DNA from: Seison nebaliae
Lineage: Eukaryota; Rotifera; Pararotatoria; Seisonacea; Seisonidae
Length of the DNA stretch: 56,207 nt
Assembly (NCBI GenBank): GCA_023231475.1
Contig: JALJEE010000553.1
Span: forward strand, 1-56,207
Direction: 5' to 3'
Below are positions 35,301 through 50,000 of the stretch, in pieces. The first letter of the stretch is position 1. The number at the start of each line of letters is the position of its first letter. Position numbers and translations under genes: made by a program. The notes beneath the pieces are model-generated. The model was not told where the DNA came from, made no database searches, and was given only the letters and a program-made list of their open reading frames with translations.

Positions 35301-36499
35301 TTGCTAAATTTGCATTGGAGAGTATCTCTTTCAAAGATCTCGTACTTTATGGAAGTGTAAAAATAGGAAAAGAGATCGGACGTGGACAATACGGTGTCGT
35401 CTATTCCTGTGATCGTTGGGGTCATCATGAAAATTTAGCAGTGAAAAGTATCATCCCTCCAGACGATCGTCATTGGGGAGATTTAGCATTCGAGATCTAT
35501 TATGCGAAGTAGAAAATTATTTTTATTTCAAATTATTCTAATTTTTATTTGAAAAAACAATTTTTATCAGACAAATTCAAAATCATCCAAATGTCATGAC
35601 ACTTTTGGGATCGATAGTCGATTATTCTTATGGAGATAACGTTAATAATAAAGGTAATCGGACATATGGTCGACGTGTGGTGAATGATATGAATCCTGCC
35701 GTTCTTCTCATAATGGAACGAATGAATCGTGATCTTCATAATGCATTGAAACAATCTGTTAATTTTTAAATATTATTTTAAATATTATTAATTATAATAA
35801 TTATTTAATTTCTGTTTATTTTCAAAATTTTCAAGTTCTATTGTGCTGAAAGACGACGACGATCGGAAACACCATCAATTCCATTTATTACACATCGACA
35901 ATTATCCATGTCATCAGGAAACCGTCAGAATAATCATATAAATTATGAATTGAGTTGGAATCAACGTATGTCGATTGCCATTGACGTGGTGGAAGGTCTC
36001 CGTCATATCCATCAATTGGGTCTCATTCATCGAGACATTAAATTGAGGAATGTTCTGGTTCGATTTTTTTCATTTATTCTAAAATATAATTTTTTCAAAT
36101 AATTTCCAGTTGGATGGTGAGAATCGTGCTAAAATTACAGATCTTGGTTTCTGCCGTCCCATATCTATGATAAATTTCAGTATCGTTGGAACACCGATAC
36201 ATATGGCTCCTGAAGTATTTAACGGTCATTATACAACGAAAGTGGACACTTATGCTTTTGGTATTCTTTTCTGGTTCATTTGTGCTAATCAATCAGTGAT
36301 GCCAGTCTGCTTCGATCAATGTGACACGAAAGATCAATTATGGAGTAAAGTAAAGAAAGGACTTCGTCCTAATCGTCTTCCTGATTTCCCTGACGATGCA
36401 TGGAATCTAATGCAGGAATGTTGGGTAGCTAATCCGTTGAAGCGGCCACATCTCGGAGAAATCCGAACAAAAATTGAACAGATGATGAAGAAATCTTAA
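32301..36499 (+). CDS. DSTYK: Dual serine/threonine and tyrosine protein kinase DSTYK (RIPK5)
   Basis: A large kinase with a helical N-terminal region and a C-terminal kinase domain. Seven exons join in frame. An N-terminal piece ([20 protein letters not shown]) and [10 protein letters not shown] match the vertebrate start. A long Asp/Ser-rich insertion at about 33400-33960 is not in human [15 protein letters not shown] and [13 protein letters not shown] resemble the conserved mid-region. The kinase has [15 protein letters not shown], the VAIK-type lysine in [50 protein letters not shown], the DLGF magnesium loop (as in human) and [11 protein letters not shown]. It ends with [10 protein letters not shown] and [20 protein letters not shown]. 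Donors include GTCCGT, GTTTAA, GTTTCT, GTAGAA, GTTAAT and GTTCGA. The start at 32301 ([10 protein letters not shown]) is the first ATG of the open frame and could be wrong. Confidence 0.9.
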
Positions 36500-36769
36500 A
36501 TTTTTCGAATTAACTGACATCCATTTTTTTTTGACCAGTCAATTTCCCACTCACACACTTTTTCTTTGATACATGTAATTTGATGAATGAAATTTTAATA
36601 AAGTTTTTTTTTCTCCAATTGATCTTCTTCTAAAAGTAAACACGAACTTATTCTGGAGAGAAGCAAATAAGAAATGTAGAACACGTAAGAATGAACAAAC
36701 ATTGCATTGAATGGAAAGTACGAAGTGAATTTTGAAGGAAATAAAAATTCAGAAAAACATCAGAAAATA

Positions 36770-37619
36770 AAAATGATGTTGAAATTATCATATTTATATG
36801 TGGAATATTTCTTCATTTCTTCACTTCTAATTCCATTGTCTGTTCAAAATAAAAATGTTTGTTTCTCTCCTCTCATCTCGGCCACCATCTTCTATAACGA
36901 GAATACTCAGATCGCTTCAAACGGATTTTCAGTTACTAAAATTTTGTTTAAAAAAATCAAATTTCTCATTTTCAGTCAGTCAAACTAGCCGCCAATTTCA
37001 CTTCTTCTCAATTTTATCTTTATTTTCCACAAATCGATTTAGTCTATCTCTTTCTCCAGAAACAAGTTAGTTAATTCATCAAATTATCATTACTTCAAAT
37101 CTCCTCTCTTCTAAGAATCTCCTTTTTCAATTTAAACCGTCAACGAAATATTGTGAGAAATCTGATTTACTTCTACCTTCCATCGACAATTGTTTGCCTG
37201 ATCATGCGGAACTTGTAGGAAATTATACGTTAGGTTTCTCTGGAGGACAACCGATGGCCGTACTAGTTGGTAACTCGAAAAATTTTCAGATTTCCTTATG
37301 GAAATTTTCCAAAGCTTTCCCCAACCGAAACGATTCGATGTCACTAACACTCAGTTTATCTCAAATAGACAATTGTCCAATTTTCGGTCTCATAACTTAC
37401 TACAAGAAGAGTTCTTTCAATTTAACTTGTTACTCTTTTCTTTTATTAGTTTTTAATTCAGTTTCTTTAGCTTCTTATTCTGTCAATGGATTCATGACAG
37501 ATGTCCAACCAAAAGTCCTCGATCCTAATCAATTTATGGTTCCAGATTATTGTGTCACCGACAAGAAAAAGACAAACAAAGATGATGGTGTTGATGTTTT
37601 AGAAATTTATGATTTTTAA
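36770..37619 (+). CDS. Secreted protein resembling ependymin/LVN1.2 family
   Basis: Four exons join in frame to about 240 residues through three short introns (GTTACT, GTTAGT and GTTACT donors; the last about 37 nt). The N-terminus has a signal-like segment (YVEYFFISSLLIPLSVQN). The mature part holds C..KPSTKYCEKSDLLLPSIDNC, then LPDHAELVGNYTLGFSGGQP, a Trp in ISLWKF, and IDNCPIFGLITYYKKSS. Near the end is DPNQFMVPDYC. Spacing of Cys, the VGNYTLG, the Trp strand, NCP and the final DPxxFxxPxxC follow ependymin-related/LVN1.2 proteins, which are secreted or lysosomal lipid-binding-type proteins. The family call is from pattern only. The start could also be 36773. Confidence 0.5.
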
Positions 37620-37823
37620 TTAAAAATAAAATTTCGTTTAATCAATCCTCTTAATCCCATAAGCTTAACATTGGAAAGAAAAAAAGAACTTGTTGAGAAA
37701 AACGAAATAATTTTAAGTTTTTTAAGAAAATTTAAAAATTTTCAATTATTTATCTTTGGTTACCATAGCAACCGACAGTTCTTTTCAAATAATCTAAAAC
37801 ATTCCCTCAAACTCTTAGTCGAA

Positions 37824-38809
37824 ATGGGAATCCTAATTGATGAGTTAGCTGTTGGATTGGAGGCTGTGAGTGTGAACGGAATACAAATGAATCCAGAACA
37901 GATAGCAGCCATGAAGAATTCGTTCATTCTGTTGAAAGAACAATATAAATTTGATTTCATTTATTTTTGGGGTAAAATATTTGGTGCTACAAACGAGTAT
38001 TTTCTAGCGAAAGGTACAACTAAGGACGAAATGAAATTCCGAACTTATCTCTACAGGTTTTCCACCCTCCGTCTCATATTTCTATATCAAATCATAGTTT
38101 GGATTGTGTAACCTGGTCTTTATTGACTGAACCAACTGAAGATGAGATAAAAGACTCTCGCAAATTAAAAGGAAGATTCACTGGAGATCCTTCATTTGAA
38201 TTTGAACAAAACAGTAAGAAAACGGTCGGTTTGGGACCTGAAGCAACAGAAATTGACGATAGTGTTAAATCTTCTTCATTATCTTCACAATTTCATTCGA
38301 AACTTTAGATCATGTTAAAAGAGGAGGTCCGATTAGCTTGTGTTGTGTACGAAATTGACAAGGAAACTTTTATCGTACCACGTGGAGCGTTTATTCAAGA
38401 GACATCAGGTCGAATTTATAGAAATCGTTTATTTACCGGTATTCCGGTAGATGAGGTAGAACAAGGAACAAATTATCAACATTTCCGTCCACATCGAACG
38501 CTAAAGAAGAAAAGTCTCATCGAACGAACATTAATGAATCCAGCAATCGAATTCATGGATTCCATTGAAGATGATATTCCTAAAGGTTTTCTTCCAATTT
38601 CGTTCTTTTTTTTTTTAGTTTTTAAAACAACCCTCTCAAATAAAGGTTCCTGGTCTATCAGATATCACAAAGATAAGAGCATTGTGATAATTAATTCATT
38701 TCTATGGCCGGGTATCACTTTCTATCATCGACCTAATACTCCTGCATTTGGTTGCATTTATTGGGGTTTGGGAGAAATCAATCGTGATTTACCATTCATG
38801 GCGGCATAA
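37824..38809 (+). CDS. RSPH9: Radial spoke head protein 9
   Basis: A component of the radial spoke head that controls dynein activity in motile 9+2 cilia and flagella. Four exons give about 270 residues, as in vertebrates. Start MGILIDELAVGLEAVSVNG; YKFDFIYFWGKIFG; LYSLDCVTWSLL across the first intron (~40 nt, GTTTTC..CATAG). Then KGRFTGDPSFEFEQN, and EEVRLACVVYEIDKETFIVP following a second intron (GTTAAA..CTTTAG) that removes an in-frame stop. Finally FMDSIEDDIPKG joins SWSIRYHKDKS over a third intron (GTTTTC..AAATAAAG), then FLWPGITFYHRPNTPAFG and LPFMAA. It is convergent with the CatSper-like gene (3' ends 122 bp apart). Confidence 0.93.
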
Positions 38810-38931
38810 ATGATGAAAGAAATGATAATTAAAGGGAAAAAATGATGATAATTAACATAACACAAAAAAAATTAGATAAACAATTTTTTCAAAATTTTTA
38901 ATCGAATAAATTTCCCCCAAAATAAATTTGA

Positions 38932-40674
38932 TCATCTTTTTCTTGCTTTAGATTTTCCTATAACATAATCTCTTCCATCCATATCCATCATCATATTTGT
39001 GTTGTCGATGAATAGATCCATTATCTTCTTCCTCTCCATCATATTTTCCATGAGTGATTCTAACATAGAGAAATAATGACATAAGACATCACTCCTCCAA
39101 AAAGTAAGATCAGTTTGCATCACTTTCGGCATTAAGAAATAGGAATGCATATGCATCTTATTCCAGAAAGCAACGGAAGTTACATATCTCATGTTTTCCA
39201 GATGATCTTCAACTGTATCACTTTTCTGTCCCGTCTTACCAAATAACGGTCGACGATGGATGTTTAACTTCTTGGAGAGATTATTTAAACTTTTCTGCGA
39301 CAAGAACGGTAAAGAATGACCTCCAACTGAATGATAGAAAACTTTATTTTTCAATTTAGTATCCGATGGATAATTGTCCATAGCATCTTTTAATTGCTTA
39401 TTTGCATGAGCGGTATAAGAACGACTCATTTTTTGGAAGGAGGTCGCTAAAATACCAACGAATAAATTTTCGAATATGAAATTCGATAACCACACCCAAG
39501 AGACGATATAAGGCGAAGCATAAACTTTCGGGATTTCATGCAAAGTATCAACTAACAATTCACGCCAATGATCCAGTGTATAGAGTTGGACTAATGTCAA
39601 AAATGAGTATGGTAAAGATTCGTAAGCGTCAGCATATTCTTTATCAACACGATCACTTTTAGTATATCCCTCAAAAATGATCATTCCAGCAATAGCATAA
39701 AGAATCGCTAAGATACCAATAAGAAAACCCAAATAAACCATCGTCTTCATCGCTTGTGTCAATGCTAAAGCGATGACTCTCATTTGACGGAATCGAGTGA
39801 TGATTTTCAATGTACGAAGTACCCGAATAACTTTTAAAGTTTTCATAAACGATTCCATCTCTTCACTCATCTCTCCCGTAATCATTTGAGTGATGTAGAA
39901 AGGAAATATACAATAAGTTATTACTAGATCTCCTATATTCCAAAAATTGAGAAAAACATTCTGCCAATTGTGATTAATTCTGACAGCGAATTCGAACGTA
40001 TAAGCAACGAAACAAAATTTATCGAATAATTCCAGACTGTGAACAACTTGAGTGAGATTTCTATCTCGTCCAGTTATCTCCACAATAATTCCGAGTACGA
40101 TCGAATTGAGACAAATGAGAAGTAACATGATGAAATTGAATGTTTTATTTTGAATGAGCCAATTCGTCCACAAGAACAATCGACACCATTTTGCTCTTTC
40201 ATCACTTATTCGTGAAGAAGACCAACCATTAGCGGAACTCATCGTTCCTAATCGAATACCACTGTACTTTGGATAAATGATACAACTATGTGGTCGTTTC
40301 GTCAACAAAATTCGACGAATAAAATCCAAAGTTATACGATCTGGAGAAAAGAATTTTATTGTAGATCGTTCTCCATAAAAATTCCCATGACTATCCAAAT
40401 CAAATTTCTCTTTGGACGTCAAATGATTAATTGCCTCCATCGTCTTTAACAATTTCCTCCTCATCATTTCACCTTCTGGTGAAATCAAATCGAAATTTCT
40501 ATGTTCCTTCTGAACTATTTGGACGAAACCGCTCTCCACATACGGCTCTGCTAACTGGTTTAAACATTCGCCTTCAGAATCTACTCTCAGATTTTGTTGT
40601 CTGTGCATGAAAGTTTTTAGAGCGGCCTCCTGATTATAGAGATCCGTTCTGAACGACAAACCACCTAAACTCAT
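38932..40674 (-). CDS. CatSper-type sperm cation channel alpha subunit
   Basis: A single six-helix voltage-gated cation channel domain, 580 residues, one exon. S1 FNFIMLLLICLNSIVLGIIV; S3 FWNIGDLVITYCIFPFYI; S4 with basic residues every third position (LKVIRVLRTLKIITRFRQM); S5 VYLGFLIGILAILYAIAGMI. The pore segment FLTLVQLYTLDHW has the CatSper signature TxDxW. S6 is IVSWVWLSNFIFENLFVGIL. In animals CatSper1-4 plus accessory subunits form the sperm flagellar calcium channel. The S4 and the linker after S5 (IIFEGYTKSDR) look nearest CatSper2 or CatSper3 to me, but I cannot assign the paralogue. N- and C-terminal tails are about 170 and 170 residues and show no known domain. Confidence 0.82.
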   Translation of the reverse strand: MSLGGLSFRTDLYNQEAALKTFMHRQQNLRVDSEGECLNQLAEPYVESGFVQIVQKEHRNFDLISPEGEMMRRKLLKTMEAINHLTSKEKFDLDSHGNFYGERSTIKFFSPDRITLDFIRRILLTKRPHSCIIYPKYSGIRLGTMSSANGWSSSRISDERAKWCRLFLWTNWLIQNKTFNFIMLLLICLNSIVLGIIVEITGRDRNLTQVVHSLELFDKFCFVAYTFEFAVRINHNWQNVFLNFWNIGDLVITYCIFPFYITQMITGEMSEEMESFMKTLKVIRVLRTLKIITRFRQMRVIALALTQAMKTMVYLGFLIGILAILYAIAGMIIFEGYTKSDRVDKEYADAYESLPYSFLTLVQLYTLDHWRELLVDTLHEIPKVYASPYIVSWVWLSNFIFENLFVGILATSFQKMSRSYTAHANKQLKDAMDNYPSDTKLKNKVFYHSVGGHSLPFLSQKSLNNLSKKLNIHRRPLFGKTGQKSDTVEDHLENMRYVTSVAFWNKMHMHSYFLMPKVMQTDLTFWRSDVLCHYFSMLESLMENMMERKKIMDLFIDNTNMMMDMDGRDYVIGKSKARKR

Positions 40675-40929
40675 GATGAATTAATGACAGAAGAAGTAGA
40701 AGAAGTTGTTTTACTAAACTCATTGTTCGTTTCATTTTTAACAATACACACAAATTGAATAGAAGAATTTATTTTTAAAAATTTCTTTAAAAATTTCCCT
40801 TTCTTTTATATTTTATTTATATTAATAAGTAAAAGAAGAATTTTATGAAATAAGTTTATTTATGAAAAAAATTAGGGAAATGTAAAAACATCTTCTACAA
40901 TGAAATTAATGATCGACTAAATGATTAAT

Positions 40930-44047
<3,118 letters not shown>

Positions 44048-47000
44048 ATGGCGGGAGAAGCGGCAAGATCGACACAGTTCGACTATAAATTGAATTCGAA
44101 TTTAGTGTTGTCTGTAGACAAGAATCTGATTGATCGTCGAGCAAAGAGTGAAGCGACTGGTGAAGTGATAACATTGTACAATCGATTGAGTGATGTAAAG
44201 ATGGGAGATAAGGCGGAACGAACACGTCCGAAAAAATTGCAAGAAACGAATAAAGTAGATACGGAAAGATACGAGAAATTCGATACGAATAGATTCAAAG
44301 GAATAAATGTTCTTAATAGCGAACAACAAACGAATATGGATGTGGGGAGTGGGAACAATATAATTTATCGTCCCAAATCCAACACGACGAAACAGATTTA
44401 CGAAAGATTATTAAATATCGTTCAGAATGATCTGGGTCATGAACCACGAGATCTACTTTGTGCCACCGTCGATGAATTGTTGATGGTTTTGAAAGATGAT
44501 CATTTGAAATTGAAAGAGAAGAGGAAAGAATTGGAGGATTTGTTGGGAAAGATAACAGACGAACGTTTCAGTTTATATGTTAATGCAGCTGATAAATTGA
44601 ACGATTGGATTCCACCAAATAAATTCGATGATGATTTAAACGATGATAATGACGAATCAAATGATAATGATAATTTGAGAAAAGATGTCGAATATGATAC
44701 GAATGTTGTGTTTGATGATTTGGATGATGGTGAGAATGAGACGGATGTTTTTATCGCTCGAGGACAACAACAGAATTATGTTAATGATGGAGCTGAAGAG
44801 GAGATGAAAGAAGAAAACGAACAAGAACTTCTTCTCCAACAACATATTTTGGATGAAGAGAATCGATTGAAAATGTTGAAAAAGAATCGACATAAGAAGA
44901 AAAAGAAAGATGAAAATTCGATGGATGTCGATGATGAAGAAGGTGATGATAATGATAAAAATAATAATGATGTTGATGATGATGAAGATGAGGATGATGA
45001 TGAAATGGAGAATAGTGACGGAGAAGAACAAAATCAAAGAATAATCGATTTCTTCCAAACTGATAATGATGAAGATGAAGAGAATGTGAGACGAGACGCT
45101 GATGGAACGAAAACAGAAATTCGAACATTGGAATCTTCTGTGAAATTTCCCCAACAATCTACATCGTTTAAATTGGTTTCACAATCGAATGTGTTGAAAC
45201 AAAAGAAAGGACAAAAAAATGAATTGTTGAATGAGGAAGTGGAAGGAGAAGGAGAAATGGAGAAGAAAGATAAATTTTATATTAATCCATATGAAATTGA
45301 TGCATTCTGGTTGCAAAGAACATTAAGTAAAATATTTCCTGATTCAGTAGCTGCTAAAGAGAAGACGGAAGAAGTTCTGATGATTTTGAAAGAATCGAAG
45401 AATGAACGTGAATTAGAGAATCAATTGGCTTTACTCATTGGATTTAAACATTTCCAAATAGTCAAATTGTTGAGAATGAATTATAAGAAAGTTTATTATT
45501 GTACTCGATTAGCTGCATCTCAAACGAAAGATGAACGTTTATCTATTATCGAAGAGATGAAAATGAAAAATGATTTAGAATTAGAACAATTATTAACAAT
45601 TCTATTAAATCCGAGAAAGAAGAAGAAAATTGGTGTGAATGGAAATGAGGAAATGAAAAAAGAGAAATTGAAAAAAAAGAAAATTCCATCAGATGAAAAT
45701 AAAGATGTATCAATGAAGAATAAATCATCGAAACATCATATGCCGAAAGAGTGGACACCACAACAAATTTTAGATTTACAATCACTCTCCTTTCAACAAG
45801 GAAGTCATTTGATGTCAAATAAGAAATGTGTATTACCCGAAGGATCGGAACGTGAAAGATTTAAAGGATATGAAGAGATTCATGTTCCTCCATTGAAAGC
45901 GAAAGAATTTGGTGATAAAGAGAAATTACGTCCGATAAGTTCATTACCAAAATTCGCACAAATCGCTTTCGATTCTAATATTCGACAATTAAATCGTATT
46001 CAATCTCAAGTTTATAAAACGGCGATGGAAACTGATGAAAATCTATTGATTTGTGCACCAACTGGTGCAGGTAAAACAAATATAGCATTATTGACTATTT
46101 TGAGAGAGATTGGTAAACATATTCAAGAAGATAATACGATCGAGAAGAATGAATTCAAAATGATTTATATGGCACCAATGAAATCATTAGTAGCGGAATT
46201 GGTCGAATCATTTTCGAAGAAATTATCAGAATATCATTTGAAAGTTCGAGAATTGACAGGTGATTCACAAATGAATCGAGAACAAATTGAAGATACTGAT
46301 CTCATAATTTGCACTCCAGAGAAATGGGATATCATTACGAGGAAAAGTGGCGAAAGAGTTTACACTCAACTCGTTCGATTATTGATCATTGATGAGATTC
46401 ATCTACTTCATGATATGCGTGGTCCTGTCATTGAATCGATTGTATCGAGAACAATTCGAAATACAGAAATGACTCATGAACCAGTTCGAATAGTGGGATT
46501 ATCAGCAACATTACCTAATTATTATGATGTCGCCGCTTTCTTAAGAACGGATCCAAAAGTTGGATTATTTTTCTTCGATAATTGTTATCGTCCCGTTCAT
46601 TTACGACAACAATTCATTGGAATTACAGAGAAGAAAGTCATTAAACGATTTCAATTAATGAATGAAATTATTTATAAAAAAGTTTTATTAAAAGCAGGAA
46701 AGAAACAAGTTCTCGTTTTTGTTCATTCTAGAAAGGAAACTGGTAAAACTTGTCGATCAATTCGTGATCAATTTGTGGATAATGAAACATTATCAGTTTT
46801 CGGTTTAGATTCAGCAACGATCGACATTTTGAAGAATGCGAGTGAAGAAGTGAAAAATCAGGAATTGAAAGAATTACTTCCATATGGAATGGGTATTCAT
46901 CATGCAGGATTATTGAGACATGATCGAGATATCGTTGAAGATTTATTCCGTCGTCGATATATTCAATTATTGATTTCTACAGCCACATTAGCTTGGGGTG

Positions 47001-50000
47001 TCAATTTACCAGCTCATACGGTAATCATAAAAGGAACTCAAATTTATTCGGCTGAAAAAGGTCGTTGGGTCGAAATGTCATCGATGGATATTTTCCAGAT
47101 GTTGGGACGTGCTGGACGACCACAACATGACACGGAAGGTGAAGGAATAATTATAACTTCTCATTCTGAATTACTTTATTATCTCTCACTTTCAAATGAA
47201 CAATTACCAATTGAGTCACAATTAATTTCAAAAATTATCGATATGATGAATGCAGAAATCGTTTTAGGAACTATTCAAACAATCAATGAAGCTGCTGATT
47301 GGTTGAGATATACATATCTTTATATTCGTATGTTGAGAAATCCATCATTATATGGAATTGAGGAAAATGAAGCGATGAATGATCAGAAATTAGAACAACG
47401 TCGAATTGATTTAGTTCATACGGCAGCAATATCATTAGATAAGACGAATCTCATTCGATATGATCGAAAGAGTGGACAATTACATTCAACAGAATTAGGA
47501 AGAATAGCATCACATTATTATTGTACATTCGAAACAATGACAACATATCATCAATTATTAAAACCGACACTTTCCGAAATCGAATTACTTCGAGTTTTCT
47601 CCTTATCATCCGAATTCAAACAAATGCATGTTCGTGATGAAGAGAAGAAAGAATTAGTGGAATTATTATCATCAGTTCCAATTCCAATTAAAGAAAGTGT
47701 TGATGAAACTTCAGCGAAAGTGAATGTTCTCTTACAAGCATATATTAGTCAATTGAAATTGGAAGGATTTGCTCTCATGTCTGATATGATATTCATCTCA
47801 CAATCATCACAACGATTATTGAGAGCGATATTTGAGATCGTTCTAATTCGTGGTTGGGCACAATTAGCAGATAAAACGTTAAATTTGTGTAAAATGGTCG
47901 AGAGACGAATGTGGCAAGCGTTGTCACCATTACGTCAATTTCAAAAGATTCCTAAAACTATTATCGAACAATTGGAAAATACGAATTTGTCATGGAATCG
48001 ATTTTTCGATTTGAGACCGAAAGATTTTGGTGATATCATCAAAAATAGTCGTTTGAGTAAAAGTATTCATCGTTATGTTCATCAAATTCCAAAAGTTGAA
48101 TTAACAGTTCGAGTTTTACCAGTTACTCGAGGTACATTACGTGTCGATTTGACCATTCATCCCAATTTTATTTGGGATAATGATATTCATGGACTCTCCA
48201 TCGGTTTCTGGATATTTGTGGAGGATGTTGATTCAGAAGTTATTCTTCATCATCAATATTTCCTCCTTAAACGGAAATATTGTACAGAAGATCATTCACT
48301 AACTTTCCACGTTCCAGTTTTCGAACCGATGCCACCTCAATATTTCATTCGTGTTTGTAGTGATAGATGGATAACAATGGACAAACAATTACCAATTAGT
48401 TTCCGTCATTTGACTTTACCTGAGAAACATGCACCACCCACTGAACTTCTCGATCTTCAATCACTACAAATCAATTCATTACAAAATGAAGAATTTGAAA
48501 AATTGTATGAGAATGAAATTGATGAATTCAATGCAATTCAAACACAGACATTCAATTCACTTTATATGAAAGACGATAACATTTTCATCGGAGCACCATC
48601 AGGTAGTGGAAAAACGATTTGTGCCGAATTTGCTATGTTACGTCTCTTCTCCAGAAATGCTAATGGTAAATGTGTGTACGTGTGTCCGAAAGAAGAAATC
48701 TGTTCGGCCATCTTCCGTCGATGGGAGAAAATATTTGGTGGAATATTGAAGAAGAATGTTTATCGTTTATGTGGAGAAACGGGAGCTGATTTAAAGTTGT
48801 TAGCTCGAGGTAATATCATCATTTCACTTCCAACACATTGGGACGTATTGTCACGTCGATGGAAAAAGAGACGTCATGTTCAAAATGTATCGTTATTAAT
48901 CATCGATGAATTACATTTGATGAATAGTGAAATGGGAGCAATTCTCGAAGTTATTTCATCTCGTATGAGATATATTAATGCTGAAACGGAATTAAAGATT
49001 CGAATTGTTGCATTATCTGCTCCATTGGCTAATGCGAGAGATATATATCAATGGCTCGCTTGTCCTTCTCATTCAACATTCAATTTTCATTTGAGTGTTC
49101 GACCAATTCAACGTGAGTTACATATTCAAAGTTTTAATATTTCTCATAATCAATCTCGATTAGTAGCAATGATTCGTCCTTGTTTCAATTCGATTATGAA
49201 ATATTCCATGAAAAAATCCACCATCATTTTCGTTCCATCAAGAAAACAAAGTTGTTTAACTGCTATCGATCTCGTCACATTTATAGCGACGAAAACCGAT
49301 TTATCTGTGAATGTTGGTGGAAAGAGTAATAATCCATTCGTTCATTGTAACGGAAATGAGTTGAAGGAAATCTGTTCGAAATTGGATGACGATTATTTGG
49401 GTGGAACGATCTCACAAGGTGTTGCTTATCTTCATGAATCGTTAAGTGATAATGATCGTTCTATCGTCATGGAATTATTCCGTGCTGATGCCATTGGAAT
49501 ATTAGTCGTATCATATTCATTAACATGGTCATTGAATAATTTACATTCTTATCTCGTTATTATTCTTGATACACAATATTATAATGGTGAATTACATTCA
49601 TATGAAGATTACGAATTGAATGATATTCTTCATCAAATCGGTCGAGCTACAATTCCATCAGAGAATGAGACACATGCAATTCTTTTATGTCAGACATCGA
49701 GAAAGGAATATTATCATAAATTCCTTTATGAACCACTTCCCATCGAGTCTTTCCTCCATCATTCGCTTCATGATCATTTCAATTCAGAAATCGTCACTGA
49801 AGCCATCGAAAATAAACAGGATGCTGTCGATTATTTGACTTGGACATTCCTCTATAGTCGTCTGCGACAGAATCCCAATTATTATGGATTAACAAAGATT
49901 TCTCAACGTCATATATCTGATTATCTTTCCGAGTTAGTGGAGACGACATTGAGTAAATTACAAACATCAAAATGTATCGCTATCGTTGACGAATTGAATG

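Noticed and set aside
44657-45157. Long minus-strand ORFs opposite the acidic region of Brr2
   Set aside because: Ile/Phe/His-rich translation is the mirror of GAT/GAA-rich codons; shadow of the real gene.
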